Numbered from the stretch's first letter, positions 53,601 to 64,000 are shown. The stretch is 64,000 nucleotides of DNA from Massariosphaeria phaeospora (GCA_011032825.1 JAADJZ010000030.1:488282-552281), one strand, 5' to 3'. Notes: generated by a model from the letters alone, not told the origin. Numbers and translations: made by a program.

Positions 53601-56083
53601 GAGGTAAAATAAATTACGAAACTTAACGTACAAAACGAATACTATCGCATTAGAATTGCAAAAGAGCACGAATAGATAACAGCTTTTAAAACTAGATATA
53701 GACTTTATAAGTACTAAGTTATACCGTTTAAATTAACCAATGCCTTAGCTACGTTTTAGGCTTTAATCAACAAAGCACTACACGAATACTTAGACATTTT
53801 TGTTACAACGTACTTAGACAACGTATTGATATACTCTAAAAGAACGTTCGAAAAACATTAGAAACATGTTAAGAAAGTGCTACAGAAGATAAAGCAGTAT
53901 TAACTACTACTTTACTTAAAAAAATGTAAATTTCACGTTACAAAGACTAGCTATCTAGGATTTATTATTTCAAGAAAAAGCGTGTTTATAGACTCGAAGA
54001 AAATTTAGACTGTACAAAAGTAGCTAACTCTTAAAACAGTAAAAAACGTGCAATTCTTTTTAAAATTTGCTAACTTCTATTAAAAGTTTATTAAGAATTA
54101 CTTCAAGACTACGACACTGCTTTTAGAAGTTACTAAGAAAGATAAAAAGTTCAAATAAACAGAAGCACAGAAACAGGCGTTTCAAGAACTTAGAAAGAAG
54201 TTTATTACGGCACTAATACTACAAATGCACAACTTAGAAAGAAAAACTTAAGTAAAAACTAATGCCTTGGATTACGCATTAGAAGCGATACTCTTACAAC
54301 AATGCAACGACAGGAAATAGAGACTAGTGTTCTACTATTCTAGAAAGTTCTTAGAAGTAGAACTCAACTACAACGTTTACAACAAAAAGCTATTAGCAAT
54401 AATAAACGCCTTTAAACAATAAAAAGCGCAACTAAAAGAGGCAAGACATTAAGTACAAGTGTACTTGAATTACTAGAACCTTACTAGCTTTACTACAACT
54501 AAGAAATTAAATAGACAACAAGTTAAATAGGCTGAATTTATAGCAGATTACGATATCAAGATTTACTATCGCAAAGAAACCGACAATAGAGCTGCAAACG
54601 CGCTTAGTCGAAAATTAGATCTTATAGAGACCAACAAACTAGTTACGTACAACCTAGTATTACGACGGAACTTAGACGAAACTCTCGAATACAACTAACT
54701 GCAATTAGCTAAAATAGCTAAGGTTACAAGCATCAAAAAAAGAATGTACTAAAAATAGAGCAAAAACGACTAGCAAAGATAGATAGTTACAAACGACACC
54801 TAAGCTATATAGTTTATCTAGAAATTACATGCTTCACGAGCATACAAACACCTAAGAATAAACGAAATAGTTCAACAAATCTCAAACGAGTACTTAATAC
54901 TTTATGTACGAAACACAGTTTAGAAAGTAGTAGGCAACTGTTTAGATTATTTTAAAAACAAACCTAAGAGATACAAGCTCTACGGATTACTCTAACTGCT
55001 AAAACTACTCGCACGCCTATGAATTAGCGTTACGATAGACTTTATAGTAAAGCTTTTAAAATCGTTAGAACCTAGATTAGCACGGCTATGCAACTCGATC
55101 TTAGTAATCGTAGATTAATTAACCAAAGAATTACATTTTGTACCAACAGAAAAGACAATTACGGCAGAAAAAATAGCTTACGAGATTACAAAGACGCTTG
55201 TTGCTAATTACAAATTGCTAGAACAGTTTATTACAAACAGAAACAAGCTGTTTACATTAAAGTTTTAGAATACGTTCTTAGCCTAGTTAGAAGTTGCAAA
55301 GAAGCTATTAACTAGCTTTTACTCGCAAACAAACGGCTAGACAGAACAAACGAACTAAACACTAGAATAGTACCTACGAATGTACACTAACAAGCTGTAA
55401 AACAACTAAGTTGAACTTTTGCTAACAGCACAATTGGCATACAACAGCACGAGGTTTACAACGATAAAACACTCGCTATACTACGCAAACTATAGATATA
55501 AGCTAGTAGCTTATTAAAATCTAAAAGATATTAAAAGCATTTCGCTAGCAGCAAACGATAAGGCTTTTAGAATGCGAGAATTACACGACAAATTGAGCTA
55601 ACGAATTGCTTAAAAGAACCTTACGACAGCTAAGTTAGCAAACAAGAAAAAGCTTAAGAAACTAACTCTTAAAGAGGGAGATAGAGTTTTTCTCTTACAA
55701 AAAAATCTAAAAACTAAACAACTATGCAACAAATTAAACAACTTCTAAATAAAACTATTTAAAATCCTAAAAGTCAAAGAACTTGTATTATTTAAACTAC
55801 AGCTACTTGCAAGCATGCGCATATATCTAGTTTTTTACAAATTACTTCTTAAACTAGCACTGCTAAACGCCGAAGTAGCAACTAATATTAAGCTCAAAGA
55901 CGAAAAGTACGAAGTCGAAGAAGTCAAGGACTTACAGAAGTTTAGACGTTAGTAGAAATACTTAGTTAAATAGCAAGAATAGCTAGAGAGCTAGAATACA
56001 TAGAAACTAATACGGAATTTTACAAACTGCAAGGAACTAGTACGAAAGTATCACTAGCAAAATCTAGAGGCAAAGAATTCGGT
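50671..56083 (+). pseudogene. Chromovirus copy E gag-pol, RIP-inactivated, lacking its 3' LTR
   Basis: Co-linear with copy C: gag (about 50671-53000, with a C-x2-C...HC cluster near 51900), RT with QILTTL-like and YLDNVLIYS (53811-53837; D to N in the catalytic box), RNase H (TNALDYALEAILLQQ), integrase (YSQTNGQTERTNQ, LAYNS) and the chromodomain-like end (KYEVEEVKDLQKF). The last recognisable residues match copy A up to QQNLEAKN near 56080. The roughly 700 bases of 3' non-coding sequence and the 3' LTR are missing; TTAGAG repeats follow immediately. Fewer G to A changes than in copy C in several blocks. Confidence 0.85.
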
Positions 56084-56136
56084 TAGAGTTTAGAGTTAGA
56101 GTTTTAGAGGTTAGAGTTAGAGTTAGAGTTAGAGTT
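56084..56136. repeat. TTAGAG-type telomere-like tract
   Basis: About eight irregular units of GTTAGA/GTTTAGA/GTTAGAG between the cut end of copy E and the start of the subtelomeric element. Similar two-unit TTAGAG sequences precede each later element copy (60007-60020 and 63871-63884), the last within RIP-free DNA, so TTAGAG is not simply a RIP product of TTAGGG. Confidence 0.8.
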
Positions 56137-56999
56137 GTATGTAAAGTAAAATAATTCGATTGGATTTGGTCTTTCTGCAAAGAAGAGTCGTTGAAATGCC
56201 TTGGTTCGCAAGACACTTTTCGTTTCTTGTTGTATCTACAGAAAGAAACTTATTAGGAATGAGAGAAAAGCTGTTTATATACATTAGAATTAGAGGGAAA
56301 GTTTCTCTAAGTTGTTTACTTGCTGCGCTGCTAGAAGTTTAAGCTTTCGGCTGCTGCCTAGCCTTTGCAGAGGCTAAGTGCGAGTAGAGGAGCCAAGACA
56401 ATGCAAAACGTTGTGCTGTAGAACAAGCAGCTCTAAAAGTCTGTTAGTAATTGGTAGGTACTAGAGTTACTTAGGGTTTGAGTTAGAGTTAGCGCCTTAG
56501 CGCTAGGCTCTTACCCAAATCTTTTGTTTCCAAAAACCGCAATAGTTGACCTAGATCGAAACAATACTTTTATATTACTAACAGACTTTTTCTACAAGCT
56601 AGCAGCTTTCTTTTGAAACAAGTTGTTTTCACGCGTAGTTGTCCGCTGCGCGAGTGTTTCTCTAGATTTTCAAGCGTCCGCGCCGTTGCTAGCACTTTTA
56701 TTCGTCTATCTAAGTACTTTACAAGCGCAGCAGTCGTTCTGCTGTTTCTTAGAGTCCTTAAATCGCAAAAGCGACGCTACTCCGCGACGCTCTCTTTCTA
56801 GAAGAAGTATTATACTCGAAGAAGCATGCGAAGCAGTGAAACTAGCAAGAGCAGCAATAGGTTTTACAGGTTTTACATCTTGAACCTAACTCAACTTCTG
56901 CGACGCACCTCCTCTAGAGGAAGCGCATGCAAAGGAAGAGAAAAAAACAAGAATGCTATGCGCTAAAGCTGCAACTGCTTGTCACTACAGCTTAGAGCG

Positions 57000-58850
57000 A
57001 AGAGTAGAATAATCTAGTATCTAAAAAAGACACATTTACTAACAGCTTCTTAATGTCGGTTTCTTCGATTTCTTTGTAAAAGATGCTTCGATTTACTGCC
57101 CAAACGAGATTCCACATGAATCTAGTCCGTTTTTTGGCAACAATACACTGCGGTAGGTACGGTAGGTTTAAGAATCTAGCTCAAACTTATTTCGATCGCA
57201 TGTCGTTTTAGATGGTGGAGGAAGAAACCTAGTTCTACACAAGGTTATATTTAGAGACGGCAATAATTGCATCACGTGCGACCCTAGTTTTTAGCTTAAA
57301 ACTAGAAAAGTACGATCGCTATTGGACCTGTCGTCTTTAAGAGTGTAACACTTGTTTTAGCTAGCCGCGCGCTCGAAGCTTCGACATAAATGTCGCTTTT
57401 TATGTTAGAAAGTATATTTTCTTGTAGCATATTGCGCGGATCCGGCAGAGCTCGCCTTTAACTAGCCCTTTTTTAACTAAAAAAGAGTAGAAGCTTGCCT
57501 ATAGAAGGTATTGATAGTAGTTTAGCACTTTGTTGAAAGGTGCGAAACACACTGCTGCCAACTTAAAGTGCGTGTAGAAGCGTACGTTAAGGAACGAGAG
57601 TTCGTAGGCAAAGTGCGTTTACAGGATTTGCAAGCTTAAAACGCGAATAGCTTCGAAAGCCTCGTTAGATAAGTTAAGGACAAGAATATTATTAATATAC
57701 TAGCATAAAACTAAGGCGTACGTTGATAGAAGTATAGCTATTTGTAGTAGGCCATGAAGAGATTTGCAAAGACAAGAGCGCAATGTAACTCTATTAGGAC
57801 CTCGTCAACTTGGCAAACTAATTTAGGCTCAATCTGAAATAGCGCTTCGTGCCAAATAAAATCGGAAGCTTCGAGAATTTAGTTTCTAGTTTGCTCATTA
57901 TACTAGTCGCTGTTTTTAAGAATAAACTAAAGAGCATGCACGAAATTTTTCTAACAGATGTTTGTATACATGCTTGCAACGTCGCTAGTGTGTAGTCGCA
58001 TAGAAGTTGTGTTGCTACAGTTGAATTCTGCAACTTTTAAACATAGATTCGGCTGCTTCGCATATCTACAGAAAAGAGCGTTGAACTGGTAGTAGCATAG
58101 CGTGCAGTATTCTGCCTAGAGGTCCTAGCACATAGAAATGCATTAGTACAATAAGCTTGATTTTCTATAAACTTTTGTAGATCTTAGGGATGCTATAGAG
58201 AATTGGAATTGCCTTTATTTGTATAAGCTAAACGCTAAAAACGTAATACCCGCTTTCGTGTCTAGATGCAGGTAATATAAGCTATTCTAATGCACACAAA
58301 GAAGTTAATGCTTAAAGTGTTAAACAGCACTTTGATAGAAGTTATCGAACTCTGCTTTTTTTAGTGCTGAATTTAAATTTGTGGTATGTAGAAAAAGCTT
58401 CTACTTGTGTTTCGTACTACTTACGAGTAACAACTAAAACTCTAAAGTTTTTGTTAGTAATTAGTGCTAGAAGCTGAGCTTTTAATAGCCAATCGCGCAG
58501 ATTTTTCGAAGGACTACGACTCGAAAGAGAGCGTCGTTCTTAGAGTTAGGTCGAGTATAGGTTGCCTGTAAAGCGCACAGCGCAAGGCCTTTCTCTTAAC
58601 CTAAATACTGTTTGCGAAACTAATCGTCGTTAATGCCTGTGTCCTAGCTAGTTAACAGATACAGAATAGATTTGTGCTAGCTAAGCAGTACGTCTGTACC
58701 GTTGCTTCAAAAATGCGTTATAAAACGACACTTTCGACTTAGTTGCTCAAACTAGTCTAGCGCTACTTGTTGATAAGCGGCTTGAGAAACAAAAACTTTA
58801 GATTTACGCTAAGCGTGTACTCGATGTCTATAGAAGTCTAACACTATCGA
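57000..58850 (-). pseudogene. Penelope-like reverse transcriptase, unit 1
   Basis: Minus-strand reading (frames shift at small indels) shows the RT blocks in order. IPILYSIPKIYKSL...VLGPLGRILHA spans about 58210-58110 (PKIYK at 58174-58188). DVASMYTNI (57957-57983) contains the first catalytic Asp. VDEVLIEL..ALVFANLFMAYY is about 57740-57811. YINNILVLN (57673-57699) stands where YIDDILVLN is expected. FLNVRFYTHFK and then VKKGLVKGELCRIR (about 57475) form the thumb, and CIVAKKRTRFMWNLVWAVNR (about 57090-57150) follows. PKIxK with RPIV-like context, YTNI and KKGxxKGE are characteristic of Penelope-like RTs, which are related to telomerase. No GIY-YIG endonuclease is seen downstream. Stops and the DD to NN change make it inactive. 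Confidence 0.75.
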
Positions 58851-58975
58851 GTTTGTATACACCTAGGCGCTAGTTTATAAGCGTCTCAAACTAATGCGCA
58901 AGCTAGGTGCGCCAGATGTACATTATTTAAAATAAAGAGTTTTAAAGTTAAAAGAACTTCAGAGGCAGCGCGCCG

Positions 58976-59980
58976 TTTGCATGAAGCAATAGTGCATTTA
59001 GCGCTTTTTCTGCTGCTTTTTAGAGAAAGTGCCGCGTTTTTTGTTGCTTTCTTAGCGGCGCTTCGACACCTTAGCGGTGTTCTTCGTCTGGTTTTTGGTC
59101 TTCGAAGAGACCAGCTTCTTTTTGACCTTTTTCTCGATTTCGATTTAGCCTGCTTATTCTTCTTGAATTGTTGCTAGCGTTTGCCGAATTTTTTGATAAA
59201 CTCGGCCAAAGCTTTCTTGTTGCTAGGCAGGCGCTAGTAGCTTCGACCTAAGCTTTTTTCTGCGTTGCCGATTGTTTTTTTTAGTTTCGATTTGTCGGTA
59301 GGCAGCGTTGGCTCTAATTGAAATAGTTGTTTTGACTAATAATTCTTTGCACGGTTGGTTTATTAGGAGCGTAAAAGCTTTAAAGCTGATGTAGTCGTTA
59401 TCCGCTGCTAATTTCTAGCCGTTAAGAAGAGCTTGGTCTGCGCGTCTAGATCGCACAATTGTTCAAGAATTTCGATCTCGGCTTTCTTAATTTCAATTAT
59501 GCGTTCCAGCGCTGCTTTCTTTGATACTTTAAAAGCTAAGGAGAAGTCTTTAGGAGCGAGTTGCCTATGTTCGGTAGCTAGTTTTAAGACTTAAACAGAG
59601 GAGGCTTAGAAGAATTTTAGTTTAAAAAAATTGAAGTTTGTTTTTGCTAAAGGGTTGGTAATGGACTTCGCAAAGGAGTTTTCTTATTCTTTTAAGACAA
59701 CAATAGCGTTGGCTATTTTAAAGTGCGCTTAAACGATTTGTTCAAGTAACGTCTTCGTTCGTTTCTAAACAAGGCAAGAACAAGCGCTACAAGTTGAGCA
59801 GTGAATTTAGCGTTAACAATTGTTTAACAAAGCTGCCGATAAGCTTATTAGCAGTTTTTAGATTAAACTCGGCGTCTAGGTGTTGATAGTAGAAGAAGCT
59901 TCAACACTAGACATTTTCTTTATTAGCTTATTCTAAGTCGGACAGCTAGAGTAGGACTAGAATCGTAGTGCTTGTAACAT
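58976..59980 (-). pseudogene. Lys-rich coiled-coil ORF1, unit 1
   Basis: RIP-mutated counterpart of the ORF starting at 63843 in unit 2; the ATG is at 59980. It is helical with many Lys/Glu/Ala residues and ends in basic clusters (KKSKKRR-like near 59.07 kb). Several TAG/TAA stops at likely CAG/CAA positions. Coiled-coil first ORFs occur in some Penelope-like elements; a nucleic-acid-binding role is an inference. Confidence 0.55.
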
Positions 59981-60899
59981 AGTAGAGTACAAAAGAATCG
60001 AGGTAGATAGAGTTAGAGTTGTATGTAAAGTAAAATAATTCGATTGAATTTAGTCTTTCTGCAAAGAAGAGTCGTCGAAATGCCTTGGTTTGCAAGACAC
60101 TTTTCGTTTCTTGTTGTATCTACAAAAAGAAACTTATTAGAATAAAAAAAAGAGCTGTTTATATACATTGAAATCAAGAGAAAGTTTTTTCAAGTTGTTT
60201 ACTTGCTGCGCTGCCGGAAGTTTAAGCTTTTAGCTGCTGCCTAGCCTTTGCAAAAGCCAAGTGCGAGTAGAGAAAGCTAAGACAATGCAAAACGTTGTGC
60301 TGTAGAAACAAGCAGCTCTAAAAGTCTGTTAGTAATTGGTAAGTACTAGGGTTACTTAGGTTCGAGTTAGAGTTAGCGCCTTAGCGCTAGGCTCTTACCT
60401 AAATCTTCTGTTTCTAGAAAACCGCAATAGTCGACCTAGATCGAAACAATACTTTCATATTACTAACAGACTTTTCCTACAAGCTAGCAGCTTTCTTTTG
60501 AAACAAGTTGTTCTTACGCGTAGTTGTCCGCTGCGCGAGTGTTTCTCTAGATTTTCAAGCGTCCGCGCCGTTGCTAGCACTTTTATTTGTCTATCTAAGT
60601 ACTTTACAAGCGCAGCAGTGTTTTGCCGTTTTTAGAGTTCTTGAATCGCAAAAGCAACGCTACTTCGCGACGCTCTCTCTCTAGAGAAAGTATTATACCC
60701 AAAGAAGCATGCGAAGCAGTGAAACTAGCAAAAGCAGCAACAGGTTTTACAGTTTTACATTTTAAACCTAACTCGACCTTGCACGCACTTCCCTTAAGGA
60801 AAGCGCATGCAAGAAAGAGAAAAAAACGAGAATGCTATGCGCTAAAGCTGCAACTGCTTGTCACTACAGCTTAGAGCAAAGAGTAGAATAATCTAGTAT

Positions 60900-62650
60900 C
60901 TAGAAAAGACACATTTACAACAGCTTTTTAATGTGGTTTTTTCGATTTCTTTGTAAAGAATGCTTTGATTTACTGCCGAACGAGATCTACATGGATCTAG
61001 TTCGTTTTTTGGCAACGATACACTGCGGTAGGTACGGTAGGTTTAAAGTCTAGCTAAACTTATTCTAATCGCATGTCGTTTTAGATAGGGAGGAAGAAAC
61101 TTAGTTTATACAAAGTTATATTTAGAACGGCAATAATTGCATTACGTGCGACCTTAGTTTCTAGCCTAAAACTAGAAAAGTACGATTGCTATTAGACCTG
61201 CTGTCTTTAGAAGTGTAACACTTGTTTTGCTAGCCGCGCGCTTAAGCTTCACATAAATGTCGCTTTCTATGTTAGAAAGTATATTTTCTTGTAGCATATT
61301 GCGCGGATCCGGCAGAGCTCGCCTTTAACTAGCCTTTTTTTAACTGAAAAAGTAAAAGCTTGCTTATAGAAAGTATTAATAGTAGTTTAGCACTTTGTTA
61401 AAGAGTGCGAAACACACTGCTGCTAACTTAGAGTGCGTGTAAAAGCGTACGTGAGGAACGAAAGTTCGTAAGCAAAGTGCGTTTACAGGATTTGCAAGCC
61501 TAAAACGCGGATAGCTTCGAAAGCCTCGTTAGATAGGTCAAAGACAAGAATATTATTAATATACTAGCGATAAAACTAAAGCGTACGTTGATAGAAGTAT
61601 AGCATTTGTAGTAAGCTATAAAGAGATTTGCAAAAACAAAAGCGCAATGTAACTCTATTAGAACCTCGTTAACTTAGCAAACTAATTTAGGCTTAATCTA
61701 AAATAGCGCTTGTGCCAAATAAAATTAGAAGCTTTGAGAATCTAGTTCTAGTCTGCTTATTATACTAGTCGCTGTTTTTAAGAATAAACTAAAGGGCATG
61801 CACAAAATTTTTTAACAGATGTTTGTATACATGCTTGCAACGTTGCTAGTGTGTAGTCGCATAGAAGTTGTGTTGCTACAGTTAAATCTGCAACTTTTAA
61901 ACACAAATTCCAGCTGCTTTCGCATATCACGAGAAAGAGCGTTGAACTAGTAGTAGCATAGCGTGCAGTATTCTGCCTAGAGGTTCTAGCACATAGAAAT
62001 GCATTAGTACAATAAGCCTAATTTTCTATAAGCTTTTGTAGATCTTAGAAATGCTATAGAGAATCAAGATTGCTTTATTTGCATAAGCTAAACGCTAAAA
62101 ACGTAATACTGCTTCGTGTCTAGATGCGAGTAATATAAGCCGTTTAATGCACACAAAGAAGTTAATGCTTAAAGTATTAAACAGCACTTTAATAAAAGTT
62201 ATTAAACTTTGCTTTTCTTTAGTGCTAAATTTAAATTTGTAGTATGTAGAAAAAAGCTTCTACTTGTGTCTCGTACTACTTACGAGTAACACTAAAACTC
62301 AAAGTTTTTGTTAGTAATTAGTGCTAGAAGCTGAGCTCCTAATAGCTAATCGCGCAGATTTTTCGAAGGAACTACGACTCGAAAGAGAGCGTTGTTTCTA
62401 GAGTTAAGTTGAAGTATAGGTTGCCCGTAAAGCGCACGCGCAAGACTTTTCTCTTAACTCAAATACTGTTTGCAAACTAATTGTCGTCAATGCCTATGTC
62501 CTAGCTAGTTAACAGATACAAAATAAATTTGTGCTAGCTAAGCAGTACGTTTGTACCGTTGCTTTAAAAATGCGTTATAAAACGACACTTCTAACTTAGT
62601 TACTTAAACTAGTCTAGCGCTACTTGTTAATTAAGCGGCTTGAAGAATAA
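60900..62650 (-). pseudogene. Penelope-like reverse transcriptase, unit 2
   Basis: Same motif series as unit 1 with different RIP changes: ILYSISKIYKSL (Pro to Ser), K-I-R-L-I-V, DVASMYTNI, a VxxV...ANLF block, YINNILVLN, the KKGxxKGE block near 61.32 kb and AKKRTxF near 61.0 kb. Unit 2 keeps a G near 61568 that unit 1 lacks beside the YINN box, giving FYR-stop-YINN and implying an ancestral FYRWYIDD. Confidence 0.7.
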
Positions 62651-62859
62651 AAACTTTAGATTTACGCTAAGCGTGTACTTAATGTTTATAAAAAGTCTAA
62701 CACTATTAAGTTTGTGTACACCTAGGCGCTAGTTTATAAGCGTTTTAAACTAATGCGCAAGCTAGGTGCGCTAGATGTACATTATTTAAAATAAAAAGTT
62801 CTAAAGTTAGAAGAACTTTAGAGGCAGCGCGCCGTTTGCATAGAGCAATAGTGTATTTA

Positions 62860-63843
62860 GCGCTTTTTCTACTGCTTCTTAGAGAAAGTGCCGCGTTTTT
62901 TGTTGCTTCTTTAGCGGCGCTTCGACACTTTGGCAGTGTTTTTCGTCTAGTTTTTGGTTTTCGAGAGACTAGCTTCTTTTTGACTTTTTTCTAATTTCAG
63001 TTTAGCTTGCTTATTCTTTCTAGATTGTTGCTAGCGTTTGCTAATTTCTTTGATAAACTTGGCCAAAGCTTTCTTGTCGCTAGGCAAGGCGCTAGTAGCT
63101 TCGACCTAAGCTTTTTTCTGCGTTGCCGATTGTTTTTTCTTAGTTTCGATTTGTCGGTAGGCAGCGTTGGCTTCAATTGAAATAGTTGTTTTAACTAATA
63201 ATTCTTTGCACAGTTGGTTTATTAAGAGCGTAAAAGCCTTAAGGCTAATGTAGTCGTTATTCGCTGCTAATTTCTAGCCGTCGAGGAGAGCCTTAGTCTG
63301 CGCGTCTAGATCGCACAATTGTTCAAGAATTTCGATTTTAGCTTTCTTGATTTTAATCATGCGTTCTAGCGCTGCTTTTTTTGATACTTTAAGAGCTAAG
63401 GAGAAGTCTTTAGAAGCGAGTTGCTTATGTTTAGTAGCTAGTTTTAAAACTTGAACAAAGAGAGCTTAGAGAGATTTTAGTTTAGAAAGATTAAAGTTTG
63501 TTTTTGCTAAAGAGTTGGCAATGGACTTTGCAAAGAAGTTTTCTTATTCTTTTAAGACAACAATAGCGTTGGCCATTTTAAAGTGCGCTTGAACGATTTG
63601 TTTAAGTAACGTTTTCGTTCGTTTCTAAACAGGGGCGGGAACAAGCGCTACGAGTTAAGCGGTGGATTTGGCGTTGACAATCCGTTTAACAAAGCTGCCG
63701 ATAAGCTCATTAGCAGTTTTCAGATTGAACTCGGCCGTCTGGGTGTTGATGGTGGAAGAGGCTTTAACACTAGACATTTCCTCTATTGGCTCATCCTGAG
63801 TCGGACGGCTAGGGTGGGACTGGGATCGTGGTGCTTGTGACAT
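62860..63843 (-). pseudogene. Lys-rich coiled-coil ORF1, unit 2 (start intact, then RIP stops)
   Basis: ATG at 63843 gives MSQAPRSQSHPSRPTQDEPI, then EFNLKTANELIGSFVKRIVN, and the first stop comes at 63655 (TAA where CAA is likely). Reading on: LVALVPAPV, KRTKTLLKQIVQAHFKMANA, LATKHKQLASKDFSLALKVSK, ERMIKIKKAKIEILEQL, ending in a very basic region (KNKQAKLKLEKSQKE). The N-terminus is disordered and acidic, the rest predicted coiled coil, about 310 residues. Its start is only 78 bases from the TTAGGG array. The first 62 codons are RIP-free. Confidence 0.65.
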
Positions 63844-63884
63844 GGTAGAGTACCAAAGGAATCGAAGTGGATAGAGTTAGAGTT

Positions 63885-63920
63885 GTATGTAAAGTAAAAT
63901 GATTCGATTGGATTTGGTCT
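63885..63920 (-). mobile_element. 36-bp stub of a third Penelope-like element
   Basis: GTATGTAAAGTAAAATGATT continuing to GGATTTGGTCT repeats the first 36 bases of units 1 and 2 (their 3' ends on the coding strand) and then switches directly to TTAGGG. In the full units the same place continues with TTCTGCAAAG. Confidence 0.85.
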
Positions 63921-64000
63921 TTAGGGTTAGGGTTAGGGTTAGGGTTAGGGTTAGGGTTAGGGTTAGGGTTAGGGTTAGGGTTAGGGTTAGGGGTTAGGGT
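63921..64000 (+). repeat. Telomere, (TTAGGG)n
   Basis: Thirteen tandem TTAGGG units running to the window end, with one TTAGGGG variant near 63989-63995. G-rich on the + strand toward the end, as expected for a right chromosome end. Confidence 0.98.

Larger units (their letters stand above)
56137..60006 (-). mobile_element. Telomere-associated Penelope-like element, unit 1 (full-length, RIP-mutated)
   Basis: A 3.87-kb unit repeated head-to-tail at 60021-63870. The shared landmark GTATGTAAAGTAAAAT lies at 56137, 60021 and 63885 (periods 3,884 and 3,864). Coding strand is minus. From the distal side: ATG equivalent at 59980, a Lys-rich coiled-coil ORF to about 58.98 kb, a reverse-transcriptase region (about 58.8-57.0 kb) and about 0.9 kb of 3' sequence with no readable domain. 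No LTR is present. Units differ by point changes and small indels. Confidence 0.75.
60021..63870 (-). mobile_element. Telomere-associated Penelope-like element, unit 2 (full-length)
   Basis: Second tandem copy with the same orientation and order as unit 1. The proximal 3.6 kb is RIP-mutated, but the distal end from about 63640 is not. Landmarks: DVASMYTNI at about 61818-61845, YINN at about 61540-61570, SKIYK at about 62035-62055. The junction with unit 1 is GATAGAGTTAGAGTT (60006-60020). It is capped on the distal side by the same motif and a 36-base third copy. Confidence 0.75.

Noticed and set aside
56084..56136. TTAGAG tract as RIP-mutated TTAGGG
   Set aside because: GGG to GAG is not the CpA-type change, and the same TTAGAG occurs in RIP-free DNA at 63871-63884.
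56623..56883. Plus-strand 86-codon ORF in the subtelomeric repeat (also 60623-60874)
   Set aside because: Not conserved in frame between the two units and antisense to the element's coding strand.
58977..59177. Plus-strand hydrophobic ORF (Leu/Phe-rich)
   Set aside because: Antisense of the Lys-rich end of the coiled-coil ORF; Leu/Phe runs are the complement of Lys/Glu codons.
1..64000. CRISPR arrays, tRNA or rRNA genes
   Set aside because: No direct-repeat/spacer pattern and no tRNA or rRNA sequence recognised; the genome is fungal.

Overview
This window is the right-hand end of a chromosome of a filamentous ascomycete (Pezizomycotina, probably Dothideomycetes). It finishes in about 80 bases of TTAGGG repeats on the + strand. 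Three things point to the organism: genes with short introns (about 44-76 nt) and consensus splice sites, fungal-specific families (DUF7924, PD-(D/E)XK nuclease-like proteins, F-box and Dcr2-type phosphatase genes), and heavy repeat-induced point mutation (RIP: C to T and G to A, with CAG, CAA and TGG turned into stops).

Layout. (1) 1-13.9 kb is AT-rich, RIP-destroyed DNA. It holds nested copies of one Ty3/gypsy chromovirus (A, inverted fragment B, full-length C), a Fot1/pogo DDE transposon and a hAT transposon. (2) 13.9-49.6 kb is a normal-GC island starting abruptly inside the 3' LTR of copy C. It carries a chromodomain tail from another gypsy, a cysteine-cluster pseudogene, an unrecognised and apparently frameshifted gene, a C-terminally truncated PD-(D/E)XK gene, an intact Dcr2-like metallophosphoesterase, an 800-residue protein with an 18-bp minisatellite, a five-exon membrane protein, an F-box protein, a nearly complete young Ty1/copia element with target-site duplications, an intact DUF7924 gene, several small hypothetical genes and a second broken copia element. 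(3) 49.6-56.1 kb is RIP-destroyed again: a zinc-finger gene remnant interrupted by chromovirus copy E, which is cut off before its 3' LTR. (4) 56.1-64 kb is the telomere-proximal domain: a tract of TTAGAG-like repeats, two head-to-tail copies of a 3.87-kb element, a 36-bp stub of a third, and the telomere.

The most interesting feature is domain 4. The 3.87-kb element has its coding strand on the minus strand, with its start codon facing the telomere. Although RIP-mutated, it shows the reverse-transcriptase motifs of Penelope-like elements (PKIYK, DVxSMYTNI, VDxV...ANLFM, YIDD seen as YINN, VKKGLVKGEL), and I see no GIY-YIG endonuclease. Orientation, tandem arrangement, telomere-like sequence at each 3' end and a 5'-truncated copy capped by TTAGGG are what is expected of an endonuclease-deficient, telomere-primed Penelope-like retroelement (Athena/Coprina type).

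The genes do not form an operon or an obvious biosynthetic cluster. The island looks like ordinary and accessory subtelomeric genes kept between RIP-silenced transposon blocks, beside a chromosome end that seems to have broken in a retrotransposon and then been extended by telomere-attaching elements. All identifications come from reading translations; no database search was run.
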